The notes under the pieces were generated by a model. It searched no databases. It saw nothing but the letters and a program-made list of their open reading frames with translations, and was not told where the DNA came from. From the NCBI GenBank assembly GCA_017354895.1, contig CP071495.1, positions 1,533,001-1,597,000 of the forward strand: DNA of 64,000 bases, read 5' to 3'. The stretch is from Podospora comata. Its lineage: Eukaryota; Ascomycota; Sordariomycetes; Sordariales; Podosporaceae. Positions 45,889-58,408 of this stretch are shown here, piece by piece. The translations under genes and the position numbers were made by a program. Each line of letters starts with the position of its first letter. The first letter of the stretch is position 1.

Positions 45889-46543
45889 ATGGCCTCCCGC
45901 CGTCTCCTAACCCTCCTCCCCCGAGCCGCCGCCCTCCCCTCCCCGGCAACCCGTCCCATTATCACGACGACGAGATTGATCAATTCCCGTCAATACCACG
46001 ACTCCCAAACCCAAACCCTCCAAGGCCCCCTCTACAAACACCTCACAACCACCTCCAAACCCTCCCCCACCCTCCAAAAAAGAGCCTATTCCTCCGACCC
46101 ACCAGCCGACGACAACCACCCCTCCAAAATCTACGACTTCTCCTCCCTCCAGAAACTAATCTCAAACCCGTCGCCCAAAGTGACAATAATCGGTACTACT
46201 TTTCCTCTCCCCCCCCCCTTTTCTTACCACACCTTTTACTGACGGCAAAACAGACTCCCGCGAACCAGGCGAACTCCAACAAACAGGCCACATCCCCTCA
46301 GCAATCAACATCCCCGTTACCACCTCCCCCGACTCATTCTTCATCTCCCCCGAAGAATTCGAAGACCGGTTTGGGTTCCCCCGTCCCGCCAAAGACCAGG
46401 AACTTATCTTTTATTGCAAGGCTGGGGTCCGGAGTCGAGCGGCGGCTCAGCTCGCCAAGCAGGCTGGGTGGGAGAAGGTGGGGGAGTATCCGGGTAGTTG
46501 GTTGGATTGGTTTGAGAAGGGGGGTGCGGTTGAGAGATCATGA
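45889..46543 (+). CDS. Mitochondrial single-domain rhodanese-like sulfurtransferase
   Basis: Likely moves sulfur between thiosulfate or persulfides and acceptors in the mitochondrion. Exons 45889-46192 and 46254-46543 give 197 residues. The N-terminal ~70 residues are rich in Arg, Ser and Thr with few acids, fitting a mitochondrial targeting sequence. The rhodanese domain (about 80-190) contains DSREPGELQQTGHIPSAINI, and the active-site loop FYCKAGVRSRAA with the catalytic cysteine C156. The splice turns ATC G|AC into the conserved Asp of the DSREP motif. Yeast Rdl1/Rdl2 are the nearest named relatives. Substrate is not readable from sequence. Confidence 0.9.
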
Positions 46544-46875
46544 TTGGGATGTAAAGGGAGCAGGCAAGAGGAAAGGGTGAAGGAGTGGGCGGAGAAGGAA
46601 GCGATGGGCAAAAAAAAGGGTCCATGTAGACATGAAAATATGCATGGCAACATGCAAGAACCATATAAGCCGGTGTGTATGAGAGTTGTTGAAAAACAAA
46701 GCTTGATATCACAATGCCATACTCGTACAACCCTAACCAAGCACGCCTAACCTTGGACAATGATAATTCCATGACTTTTTCGCCTGTGAACGCCCATTAA
46801 ACCCATCTCGCACACTTCAAACTGACCTCACCCCAGTTCCAATACCTCTTTTCACCACTCTCTCCCCCGTTTCCC
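46544..46875. other. Convergent 3' intergenic region, no gene seen
   Basis: 332 bp between the stops of the rhodanese and YIPF genes. It should hold both 3' UTRs; nothing else noted. Confidence 0.5.
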
Positions 46876-47882
46876 TTAGAAAAACATGGCCTGTTTATCC
46901 CCCCCATCCCCATCCCCACCGCCCGTCCCAGGCCCTGTCTCCTCCTTCCCCCCAGGCAGCGGGCTCCCATGCGCAAAAAACAGCACCTTGATCGCAATCG
47001 CCAACCCAAAGTGCAACGCCACCACCGCCACCAGCAACACCTTGCTGGTCTGCCTGTCGGTCGCGCTGAGGACAGGATACAAATTCCTCAACAAAAACGC
47101 CACACTAACCCCAAACCCAACCCCCACAAACACCCAGTTCAAAATCTTGATCGGCGACCAGCTCACCAGCGCGACAGGAATCCAAATCAAGTTCGAATAC
47201 CCATACAACGCCCAGCACTCCAAAAGATTAGCTGACTCGGACCCAAAGTACCTCAGCGCAAGATACAGAACCACCGGGATGAAGGTCGTGTACCCGTAAA
47301 CCAACCCAGCGGCGCCTATCGTTCGTCAGGTTAGCATCCTTCTCAACACCACCATATATCATATCAAAAAACATACCAGACAACAACCGAAAGTCATACG
47401 CAAAATTCCCCCTCCCCGTACTAGCCAGATAATCACTGATCGTCCCGCCCAAAAACAAAATCAACACCACCGTCGTCGCGATCCAAAACGGCCCGTACAA
47501 ATCCGGGTTTCCCTCCAACACATCCAGGAAATTAGCCCGCGGGAACAGCGCAGCCCAGCACCGCTGCAAAACACTCGTCGTGTCCACGTCAAAGAACTGG
47601 GAGTAGAACCCAAGCGTCCAGATCAGCTTTTTTCCTCCGCTTTGGCCCCCCGCGGAGGAGGAGGCTGTAGCTGGGAGGGGCAAACCAGATGGTTTGTTCA
47701 GGTTCGTTGTGGAGGAAAAATTGGACTGGTGGAACTCGAGGTCTTCGCGGAGGTCTGTGTGGCCTAGGTCGCCCTGGGGGAGAAAAAGGTTAGTATAGGG
47801 GAAGGGAAAGGGAAAGGAAGTGGGGAGAGATAAGTACTTCATCGTCCACGTCTACGACGGCGTCGTAGCCTGAGCGGGACAT
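46876..47882 (-). CDS. Yip1-domain family Golgi membrane protein (YIPF1/2-like)
   Basis: Multi-pass protein of the Golgi/early endosome that partners Rab GTPases. Exons 47882-47838, 47773-47377, 47315-46876 give 293 residues. The N-terminus is short and acidic (MSRSGYDAVVDVDDE). The conserved region has KLIWTLGFYSQFFDVDTTSV before the first membrane segment. Five hydrophobic segments follow: FWIATTVVLILFLGG, YGYTTFIPVVLYLALRYF, CWALYGYSNLIWIPVALVS, WVFVGVGFGVSVAFLLR and LLVAVVALHFGLAIAIKVLF. This layout fits the Yip1 domain. YIPF1/2 (yeast Yip5-like) is the likely branch; naming within the family is less certain. Confidence 0.88.
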
Positions 47883-48419
47883 GTTGTCCTTTCGGGCAGA
47901 GGTGTTTGGAAACTGGAGAAGAGGAATCGATCCAGTGCGTATTTGTGTGATCAGGTTTCAAACTGGCGCAAAGGTGTTCGTTGTTGGAGCTACTGATGCT
48001 GCTCAATCTGGAAACGTTGAAGCTTTCAACTGGCGAGTGACAGCTTGCGATTGCGTTGCGTGGACACAGCGCCAATCTAAGCTCACACCCTGATGGCCGC
48101 CCACTGTCTTGGCACTGTCACCCTGCAGCGGCCAGCAGTCATGACATAAGCTTGCGCACGTGCCTTTATGTCAAGAGCTCTCTCTGGCCTCTCAAGTCAC
48201 GATATGTACAGAATCAAGACAAAACGATACAAAATCAGAGCCCACGTCATGTCATGAATTGATGGTCAGGAGTCTTAATCTATGGTCATCCGGAATGTAC
48301 AGCCATATTTGGTCGCCGTAAAAACCAACCCCCCTGCCAACCCAGTCGCGCAGAACGATACCCATGCCGAGAAAAAACCAAAAGACGCCAGACGACCTTG
48401 ACCGATGAAGTGAAATCGC
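47883..48419. other. Intergenic region, no gene seen
   Basis: 537 bp between the YIPF start (its promoter) and the end of the ubiquitin-L40 gene, both on the minus strand. Nothing else visible. Confidence 0.45.
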
Positions 48420-49164
<745 letters not shown>

Positions 49165-49708
49165 CTTGACCGATTCCCACGAAGCTGGCTGATGAGGTTG
49201 ACGAGAGAGTTCCAAGTGGAAGCGTAAATTTTGGTGGGGGTAAGAATCGCCTGCAGAACTGGGACCTAGGGCTCGCCGCCGGATATTTTAGGCAAACTTT
49301 GTGGGCCAGTCCGTGCGCACACCTTTCGCTCTGCAGCTTTCCGCACTGTGGGGCGTCATCCGCCCATCACTTGGCAGGGGTGCTCTCTTGTCACACTGAA
49401 CCTGCTCTTGGTGAGCAGTCTCGCGGTAGACAAAATGACTGAGACTACAACGCCGTCTTCACGTCTTTCAGGGCCCATCAACTCTCTCAAAAGGTCTATT
49501 AGATATATTTAAAGACCTTTCAACTACCCCTAAAGGCCTATAATCAACATTTAGCATCTTTAAAGGCTTATTAACTCTCTTATAAAGCATATCAACTATT
49601 TTGAAAGGCATATGGATTACCTTTCAAGGCCTCAAGAACCCGTCTGAGATGTAGATAGGAAATGGGTATCACATTGCTTTACACAAACAATCCTCTAAAA
49701 TACCAAGT
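49165..49708. promoter_or_regulatory. Intergenic region RRN7 to ubiquitin-L40, contains minisatellite block 1
   Basis: 544 bp: promoter and leader of the minus-strand ubiquitin-L40 gene and the 3' flank of RRN7. Block 1 of the 21-bp-type repeat (49471-49636) fills much of it. Confidence 0.5.
49471..49636 (-). repeat. Degenerate ~21-bp minisatellite, block 1
   Basis: About seven diverged tandem units plus a part. Units start at 49471, 49493, 49514, 49535, 49565, 49587, 49607 and 49628, with lengths 20-22 except one of 30. Each begins GGC or a variant, followed by TATTAAC-like and CTTTAAA-like parts. Read on the minus strand, the units resemble those of block 2 (51829-52063), so the two blocks are in opposite orientation. 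Confidence 0.75.
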
Positions 49709-51554
49709 TTACTCCCCCCGATCTATCCACTCACCGATCCCCGATTCATGCTTGATCTGCTTCTTCTCCATTCTTTGCCAGTTGTACAGCAACTGGTCCA
49801 GACTGTACACAGCCCTTACCAACTCCTCCAAACCCATGCCGGAAATGTCCGCAACAACCTCGTAGAACCTCTTTGCGTGCCCCTCAAGCTCCTCCACAAA
49901 CCTATACTCCCGATAATCAGAACCGACCCTTTTCGTCTTGATCACACCACCACCAGTTCTTGTCCTCGCGTCCAGCTGTGGCTTGATCAACTGCATGGCC
50001 TTCCCGACCCTTTGTAACCGCGCCTCAATCTCGTCCTCAGTCGGCCCTTGCACTCTAGGCACAGGCGGAATCCTTTCGAGAGGAAATAGACGGTCGATTT
50101 CCGTTTCATTGGTGGGGTTCTTCTCAATTTGCGTGTCTTGAAACCAGTTAAGTAGTTCGGTGATATCATTCTTGTCCATGGTCCAGATTTTCTGTGGGTT
50201 CATGCCCTCGAATTCCAACATCGGTGGCTTCTTGTCTTCGTGATTGGCGAATTCCTGTTCCCAGACTTTCCAGTTCATCTTCATGGATAAGACGTCGTTG
50301 TGATCGCGCGGGTGTCGGTCGATGGAATCGAGGGGGTAGAGGTATTTCGTTGCCACGACTAAAGCTGCCGTTAATAGGACGTCTGGGATGTCGAGAAGAG
50401 TATGTCGCTCGTGGTTTGTCTCTCTGGTCGGGAAAGTGTAACGTAGCTGGAGTAATTCGCAGATATTTTGTGCGTATGGGTGAACGTCCGCTATCCCCAG
50501 TCAGCACAGTCTCTAGAACAACCTATGAGGACACTTACCCGGAAGAGCCAAATCCTTGATACTCAAAAACAGCAACGGCGGCGCCGCCACAGCCGGAAAA
50601 ATCAACCCATGATTCTCCTTATACCCTATCAGCAACCCCATAACTCTCTTATGAAGCTCTCCTCCCTTGAATTTGACATATCTCGTCAACAAGCTCTGAT
50701 GAGCCCAAATCGGCAGCCGGTCCTTCCACTCCTTGGGTATGTAATCAATCTGCCCCCCCCCCCCGTCAGCATTTTGTTTCCTTCCTATCCCCCAAAAAAC
50801 AACTCACCGCCGACAAAAACGGCATCCACCCATTCCTCGCCCACCTCCAAACATCCCCCACCCTCACCGGCTCCCCCCTCATCACACACCCCAAATAAAC
50901 CAACCCCAACGTATCCATCACCCCCGGCAAATCCCACAACTCACTCCCCCAATCCCTCCTCCTATTTCCCTTTTCCCCCTCCCCCTCCGTCTGGCTACTA
51001 AACATCATCAACCCCCCCTCTTCCTCCTCCCCCTCATCCACACTAACCCCCCTCCTCCGTTTCTTCCTCCTCTCCCCAGCCCCCCCCTCCCCAGCCTCCT
51101 CCCTCTTTTTCTCAATCCCCTTAAACCCCCCAACCCTCAGCAACCACAAATCCCTCACCACCCCCTCCAACTCCCCATTCAACCTCTTCTCTTTAATCAA
51201 CCACCTCAACTGCTTCCTCAAAATAAGCTGCAAGCACTCCAAATACAACTTCCTCCCCTCATTCCCACTCAACTGCTGCTTCGGCTTCTCCCTCTTCTCC
51301 TTCTTCACCGTCAGCGTCTTGCCCATGGACCCGAACCCGTCGCCTTCTTGATCAACGTCGAATTGCACATAACCCTGGGGGCGCTGGGATTAGCATATAA
51401 CAATTGACTTGCAGAGGAGAGGGGACAGACAAACCTCAACCCGATGCCCATTCTGGCAAAACCTCATCCCGTTATCCAGATACCACTTTTTCGCGGGGCA
51501 CTCCGAGCATGTCTGCCCCGAGGGAAAGCGGTGGTGTTTTCGCGGCGGGACCAT
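49709..51554 (-). CDS. RRN7: RNA polymerase I core factor subunit Rrn7 (TAF1B family)
   Basis: TFIIB-like subunit of the polymerase I core factor that starts rRNA gene transcription. Exons 51554-51435, 51374-50808, 50749-50539, 50490-49709 give 559 residues. The N-terminal zinc ribbon has C16, C19, C33 and H37 (TCSECPAKKW, RFCQNGHRVEGY), the Rrn7 form of CxxC...CxxxH. It is followed by KLYLECLQLILRKQLRWLI and, after a charged low-complexity insert, LWDLPGVMDTLGLVYLGCVM and IDYIPKEWKDRLPIW, part of the cyclin-like fold. The second exon is very C/T-rich on the plus strand, so G/A-rich in sense. It is enclosed by two inverted minisatellite blocks. Confidence 0.9.
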
Positions 51555-52589
51555 CTTGTTCCGAATCGACTACTAACCTGTGATGAGAAGAAAAGTAGCG
51601 TTTGTGGGGTTGTAGAAAAATCGAAGGGAAAAAAAATCAGCTTAAAGGGAGAGAGCTCACTTGTGTCAGTGGCTAAATATTTGTATGGTTGGAGAAAAAA
51701 AAAAAGTGAAGCCGGCGATGTGTTGAAATGTCAAAGCTTCTTTCTGACTACCAAATCGGGACAGCTACCTACCTACCATACACGCCACTGCAAAATAATT
51801 CGACACACATGATAATGTCTTGAACCGTGCCTTGAAAGATAATCGATGGGCTATAAAAGGCAATCAATAGACTTTTAAATATAGTCATGGACATCAAAAG
51901 ATAGTTAATAGGCCTTAAAACACTACTAATAGGCCTTTAATGATAGGTAAGAGATCTCAAAAAATAATTAGTAGGCCTCGAATGATAGTCAACAAGCCTC
52001 GAATGATAGTCAACAAGCCTCGAAAGATAGTCAATAGGCCTCAAAGCTCCTTTGATACGCCTCGTTCTTATTTTAGAAGACGTAAGTTGGTAGTTGTCAT
52101 GCGTATTGCTAAGTTACTGTCATATTCTCTAGCAGTGGCCAAGATCTGCATGTTTAAACCGAGACCAGCTTGTATCGTCTCGCACAAGTTCAAGACACAT
52201 CCACATCACCTCACTACAAATCATAGAATGGTTGCAAACTGATTGGGAAAGCGTCTTCGATTCTACCGGGCGGCGCCCTCACTACCTGCGAGGGCCAGTT
52301 TCTCAGCTCACGTTCACCGCGGCGAACAGAACGAACAAATGCAGGATAGAGCGAGAGAAAGGAGACGTCATTTTTCATGCAAGACGAACGCCCATGCCGC
52401 AAAATTGTCCAGATAGAATCAATAAAGAACGCTACCGAGAACCCGTGACAATGACCAGCCCAAGAAATATCACAGTAGATATGAGATATCTCGCCGTCCA
52501 AGCGGACAGCTGACAGCAAAAATTGCCGTTTCCTGGCCGAAGGCCGGATTCCCCCTTCCCACCAATCACATCCCCAGTCATAGAGACGT
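51555..52589. promoter_or_regulatory. Intergenic region eIF5A to RRN7, contains minisatellite block 2
   Basis: 1.03 kb: 3' flank of eIF5A and promoter of RRN7 (both minus strand). Block 2 of the 21-bp repeat occupies 51829-52063. Outside it no gene is visible. Confidence 0.5.
51829..52063 (+). repeat. 21-bp tandem minisatellite, block 2, with phased GATA motifs
   Basis: Eleven units of 21 bp (one of 20) plus a partial unit, starting at 51829. Typical units begin GCCTC or GCCTT, carry AAAGATAG or ATGATAG in the middle and end in AATAG or ACAAG. The units at 51975 and 51996 are identical; those further left are more diverged. No spacers, so not a CRISPR array. Located 275 bp upstream of the RRN7 start. 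Confidence 0.9.
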
Positions 52590-53431
52590 TTATTTGGTGC
52601 CCTCCTTGGCATCGATAGCAGCCTCCTCACCCATGGCAGTCTGAACGGTGACGACTAGAGATAGGGTTAGTACCTGATTTGTTTGGCTTCAATAACACAA
52701 GGCAAAACTTACGGGTGTCCTTCTCCTCCTCCTTGAAGAGCTTGGTGATCTTGTCGCCGACCTCGCCCTCAGGGAGCTTAACGTCATCCTTGAGGTCACC
52801 GTCGGCGGTCATGAGAGAGAGGAAACCGTCATCGGAGATATCGATCTAAATATCGCAGTCAGTGGCTGGTCTTGCTTTTCATGCACGACAGCGCGGCAAA
52901 ACTCACGAGGGTGTACTCCTGACGCCTGACGACGGGGACGTCCATGTTGTGGGTGGAGGGGGAGAGATCTTCGAGCTTCTTGCCAGTGAAGATATCAAGG
53001 GCGACCAAGTGGACCTTGGCGTGACCGTGCTTGCCGGTCTTGGAGGTGGACATGTCGACGATCTTGCAGGGGCGGTTCTTGATCACGACGAAGCCGTTCT
53101 TGCGCAGAGCAGAGCACTGCATGGGGAAGGTGGTGGAGGCACCGGCATCACCGCCAGCCTCCATCTCGAAGTCGGCATCCTGGTGCTAGAGGGTACAAAA
53201 AAAAGCATGTTAGCGCTATCACTATGTCTTGAGAGGCAAATCCAAGTAAGATGTAGGGTTCGTCAAAAGTGTGCGTGCGCATCGCGGGGTCGTCGTCGAT
53301 GGTGTTGCGCAAAAGTGATAGATGGCCAGATGCGGGGTGGACTTTTTTTGCCGCCCAATGGCGCACACTTTCGACAATAGAGAGGCAGGGCACGAGAGCA
53401 GGACAGAGATATCACTACGTACTTCGGCCAT
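52590..53431 (-). CDS. HYP2: Translation factor eIF5A (hypusine-containing)
   Basis: Elongation/termination factor that helps ribosomes at poly-proline and other stalling sites; needs hypusine. Coding exons 53431-53423, 53185-52907, 52845-52713, 52654-52590 give 161 residues. The first coding exon is only M-A-E, followed by a 237-nt intron. The hypusine loop is [12 protein letters not shown] with the modified lysine at K55 (K51 in yeast). The body shows [40 protein letters not shown] and [11 protein letters not shown]; the end is [16 protein letters not shown]. Strong codon bias. Intact. Confidence 0.96.
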
Positions 53432-53955
53432 TTTGATGAATCTGCGAAAAGATACTGGTTGTCTGGAGATAAGTCGTCCGACCAAGAAGAATGTCGAGAT
53501 GGAGCCGTGGAGGGAGAAGGGTGAGGAGGAATGGGGACGGTAGGAGAGGAAGAAATTGAGCCCAGGTTTTGAGTGCAGAGCCGGAACGAGAGAAAAAGGC
53601 AGTTTCCCCGCCAAGTGGTGACCCCTCCTCTGTCTCGAACCTTGCACCTGTGCACCTGCCACTGGCCACCAAGCCACTGAAATTCGAATTTGAAGTGGTG
53701 GGCTTGCCCACCCGTTGCCTCACAAGGTCTAGCGCCGCTTCCAGACGTCCAAAGGTTTTTAAACCCCACATCACACAGCCTTTTATTTAGCCCTCTTGTC
53801 ATTGGAGATGTCAAACAGACAACAAATATGCCCCCCCTTCTTTGTGTCTGTGGCCAAGTTCAAGGTACCTTTGTGTGAGAGGTACCAAGCAAGGGCAGCA
53901 AACTTTGATAGCTATGGCCTACCTACCAATTGCCTTGCCGAATTCAAGACATCCA

Positions 53956-54021
<66 letters not shown>

Positions 54022-54396
54022 CCTCCTGTCTGACAAACACTCTGCTGCCCCGCCTTGAATCGCGGTGCCTTGGGGCTAAACCTATTCCAGGGTAGCATCA
54101 TTCGGGCTGGAACAGGCCCACTTGTGTCTTCGGAAGCCTTTTCTGAGCCAGCCAATCAACGCCGACCCGCCTCGGACTGTGCTGCCAGCCTTGCCCAAGG
54201 CGCTCATGTCAGCGCACATGTCAGCCAAACGGCCACCACCAGCTGTGCACAGGTGTCCATCTGCCAGAGCTCACCCAGCTCCGGCCAGCAGGGTTCACCG
54301 CGCAGCATGTCGACAACCGCCAGACGAGACGTCGGCAGCGCTGCTCACGATTATATTGTGTCTTATCGCTATTACTGACCCATACCAGCTGTCAAG
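53432..54396. other. Intergenic region with CT microsatellite
   Basis: 965 bp between divergent eIF5A and VPS52. A pure CT run lies at 53957-54019. Otherwise no feature; it should hold both promoters and leaders. Confidence 0.45.
53957..54019 (+). repeat. CT dinucleotide microsatellite, about 31 copies
   Basis: Uninterrupted CT repeat about 380 bp upstream of the VPS52 start. Long pure runs are usually length-polymorphic. Confidence 0.95.
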
Positions 54397-56576
54397 ATGT
54401 GGCTGGACAGGTTTGCAGCCCAGCAACAACCAGGCAGAAACAACTCACCACCTCCATCGAACCGATCATCACCACTGCCCCGCCGCACCTCCAGGTCGGG
54501 TGGCATCAGCCCCTATACAACCTCCCAACAACAACGGCCAGGTATATCACCTAGAGGGTCTTCCCTGTCGCTTGTATCCAACGATTCCTCCTCCTCCCTA
54601 CTTGCCTCTTCACGGCGCGCCAATGGCTCCGCCCTGAGGCAGTCGACGACGGTGGACGATGCTCCCGATCCTGAGGAGGTGCTCGCCCGGATACTGGGCC
54701 CGTTGTCTGTCGATGTAGCGCCAGCGCAGCACAGCAGCTCGACTGGGATAACGGAGGAAGATTTGGAGTTGGAGTTTGACTTTGGTGGTCTGAGTTTGCG
54801 TGAGCTTGCTGAAAGTCACGATGCCGACCAACTAGAAACGGTGGACACGTACAGACCGCAGACGGTAGAAGACTGTAGGTCATCGTCCCCAGCCTGCTGC
54901 AAGGCATTGCGTTTCCCTTCTTGTACTTATGATAGTTTCGCGTTAGTTGAACGAGATAAAGCCAAATTCGAAGAGCTTCACCGGTCCATTCGAGCGTGTG
55001 ATGACATCCTGAATTCCGTCGAGACGAACCTGACCAGTTTCCGCAACGACCTCGCTGCTGTGTCTGCCGATATTGAGAGCCTCCAAGCCAGATCGACCGC
55101 CCTGAATGTCAGATTAGAAAACAGAAAGGCTGTTGAAAAGGCCTTGGGGCCGATAGTGGAGGAGCTCAGCGTGTCGCCCATGGTGGTTTCCAAGATTGCA
55201 GAGGGACACATCGACGAAGCATGGATCAAAACTCTGGCCGAGGTGGACAAGAGAGCTATGGCTCACAAGAAGAACTCGCAGCAACAAACGCAAAATAAAG
55301 CGCTGGCTGATACTGGGCCGTTGTTGGAGAAGTTGGTTCTCAAGGTACTTGCCGCTTTTTACCCCTATTTAGCTCCACCCACTGACCATGGTGACCGCAG
55401 GCCATTGAAAGAATTCGAGACTTTCTCGTGGCCCAGATCAAAGCCTTGCGATCCCCCAACATCAACGCCCAAATCATCCAACAACAAAATTTCATCAAAT
55501 TCAAGGACCTGTTTGGCTTCCTCAACCGTCACCAGCCAGTCCTAGCAGGGGAAATATGCCAAGCCTACCTCAACACCATGAGGTGGTACTACCTCAACCA
55601 GTTCACCCGCTACGAAAAGGCGCTCCTAAGACTCAAGTTGCATGTCCTGGACAAAAACGACGTCCTAGGCCACGACGACAGCCCCACCACCCGCCGAACC
55701 ACTCTTCTATCCTCCTCCAAACTCGCCCCCGGCGCCCCTCCGCACGATGCTTTCAACCTCGGCCGGAGGATTGATGTCCTCAAAAATAACAACAACCTGG
55801 CCATCTCTTCTTACCTCGCCGAGGAGGACACCTCGACTCACTACCTGGAGACGGTGTTCAGAAACTTCAACCTGGCGCTGATAGACAACGCCACGGCGGA
55901 ATATACCTTTTTGGCAGGCTTCTTCTCCCCAGCCCTATCGTACGGCACGATAAGCAGGCACTTTACTCAGATATTCGAGCCCACATTCTCCCTCGGGCAG
56001 CAGCTCACCCGACAGCTCGTGTCTGAAACATACGATGGGCTGGGTGTCCTGTTGTGTCTCCGGCTCAACCAAAAATACGCGTTTGAACTCCAGCGTCGCC
56101 GGATCCCGTCGGTGGACTCTTATATTAATGGCACGGGCATGGAGCTCTGGCCGAGGCTGCAGTCCATCATGGACGCGCATCGGGAGTCGGTCAAGACTTT
56201 CACTAACGGTTTGGGCACGAAGCAGCCGACGGCTGCGGTGGCCAAGGCGGCGAGCGCGGCGCCGCATGTGGTGACGCAGAGGTTTGGGCAGCTGTTGCAT
56301 GGGATACTGGCTTTGAGCACGGAGGCTGGGGATGACGAGCCGGTGGTGGCGAGCTTGAGGAGGTTGGGGGGGGAGGTGGAGAGGTTTTTGGAGGGGTGGA
56401 GCAGGACTCGGTTTGGGGAGGTGGAGGGACGGAAGGGGAGGAGGTTTTTGTATAATAATTGGAGCTTGGTGTTGACTATTCTTGGGGATGTGGCGCTGGA
56501 GGGGGAGGGGAAGATGGGGAGGGAGTTTGTGGGGTGGGTGGAGGGGTTGAAGGGGAAGTACCAGGAGGATGGTTGA
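54397..56576 (+). CDS. VPS52: GARP/EARP complex subunit Vps52
   Basis: Subunit of the tethering complex for endosome-to-Golgi vesicles. Exons 54397-54874, 54947-55344, 55401-56576 give 683 residues. The first ~110 residues are Ser/Pro/Gln-rich. The Vps52 domain starts with ERDKAKFEELHRSIRACDDI and a coiled coil (about 165-230). Then LSVSPMVVSKIAEGHIDEAW, IRDFLVAQIKALRSPNINAQ, FKDLFGFLNRHQPVLAGEIC and YLNTMRWYYLNQFTRYEKAL, all typical of the family. Codon use turns strongly G-rich after about 56250. No missing parts apparent. Confidence 0.93.
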
Positions 56577-58408
56577 GGAGTGTGAAGTTGGTTGGTGGAG
56601 TGGAATGGTACAAGACCTAGGTAGGTTTGTTATAGTCAAAAGAATGGGATGTGAATGATAATGGTTCAGCAAAGCTATTGAATTGTGTCATGACTTCTTG
56701 GAACAGAGCTGGATTTGTCTTTGGTGGCCCGATTGCGTGCTGAGTCTTGCCGCGGTTGCAACCCGGTCCCGGGTATTTCTGGAAGTTGTGGAGGACTGGA
56801 GAAGGCATTTCCCCCTGAGCGGACGCGGGATTCCCGTCCCAGGGGATACCACCAAGCATTTTGGTGGCTGTTCTCGGCAGATTCTTGGTGAGCTTGTTTT
56901 CTCGTCAGTTGGTTTATTTTTGTCTATTTTGCCTGGGCAGCATGTGCCGAAATCCGAACAGATTGATTGCTTTCTTTCAACACCTGTTGCTGATAAAATA
57001 CAGAGGTTCTCACTTTGTTGAACAGGATAGCACTTATGTTGTTGTTATCTTGATGAAGTTGTTCATATACGTTCAACATTTTTTCTGGTGTAAGATAATC
57101 TACCTTATGTCTGCTTCCACAAAATCAGATGGTTTGGTTTATTTTCAGTGTTCACCTTGGAATTCAGAAGCCGATGCTGTGCAACTGCAGCTGAGAAAGA
57201 AGCGACAGGTCGATGACACCTTCCTCATGAACACCAAGGCCCACTCCGGCACTGATGGTCCAGCAGACCGTCCCATGAGTAGGTCGTTCTTTCCCAAGTT
57301 CAATCATCGCATGTCTTAGTCGCCTCAACGGATCATGATAAGCATAGCCTGGAAGTCTAATCTGGCGGAATTTCCTGTTTAGATGCCATGAAAATGCGTC
57401 CGTCACCTCTCATCTCTTCAATCCGGTCCAGCATCATCTGGTGCTGGATATCGGCATCACAACAGCTACCCAAGTTTTGGTCATCTTGGATGTTGGACTG
57501 GCATATCTTACAGTCTTGCGCAAGAGTATATCCATCCGCTGTCTAAACTCATCTCATCTTCTTTCATCTGCCCACCATCCCGTCTTTAAGCCGTTCACCT
57601 CGCTTCTTCACCAACCTGAGCTCACTCAGCTGGCCATCTGAACTTCTGCAAAAACCTTGTGCTAGCCTAGGTAGCTGGTAGCAATTGCAACACATCACAT
57701 TCCAGGGCTGATCAGATCTGGTGAGATATATCTCCGTCGAACGCGTGGGCACACCTGTGAGCCATTTCGTTTGGCCGGCTAAAGCTAACTCATTTGTAGA
57801 TATTGGACTCTCCCGTCCTGCTCCCACCACCTTGCAGACGTACGTAACCACCATCTTCGCCGTTCTGGTCAAGACAAGCGACCTGGATGGGCCTGTGCCT
57901 GGCTCCCGTGGGCCTGGGTCCAGCAGTTGTTGGGCTTTTTGTCGATCTTGGTGAAGTGCCGTACTCTTCCCCGGTTGCACTGTTGTCCGGCAAGGAACTT
58001 TTCCAGTCATCATTGTAACCACGAAGGGGTGGTGGGCACTGGGACCGAGAAGCCGTGCGGTGACCCGGAGCAAGGCGTTTGCTTATTTTTCTGGTCTGTC
58101 TTGTCCTGAGATAAGACACGGGCAGGCCCGCTTTCCTTCTTATACGAAGGCTGGGCATCTGATGTCTCCCATCGTCGAGCGTTTGCCTGCACGTACCCGT
58201 TCGGTTGTGCAACTTTCCGTCGACCGCCTCTTTATTGTCCGCTGGTGGACACGGGTGGCTGTTGCTATTGCGTTTGGCTGTATCTGGCACCTCAACTCGA
58301 GCCGTCATTCTGGAAAACCTCCGACTACTGCTATAGCCTCCTCGAAACTATTGTTGGCTAAGGCATTGCGGTATACTTGAGCCTCATCTCCCCCCTATAC
58401 TCGCCAAC
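56577..58408. other. Intergenic region upstream of chitin synthase, no gene seen
   Basis: 1.8 kb between tandem genes. Open frames are short and unbiased. It must contain the 3' UTR of VPS52 and the promoter and leader of the chitin synthase. AT-richer around 56890-57120. Confidence 0.4.

Noticed and set aside
51829-52063. CRISPR-like array
   Set aside because: Units are directly adjacent without spacers, and the genome is eukaryotic.
51940-52242. Open frame across the 21-bp repeat, giving a seven-residue repeat protein
   Set aside because: A 21-bp unit lacking a stop is open by arithmetic. No start context, splicing or homology supports translation.
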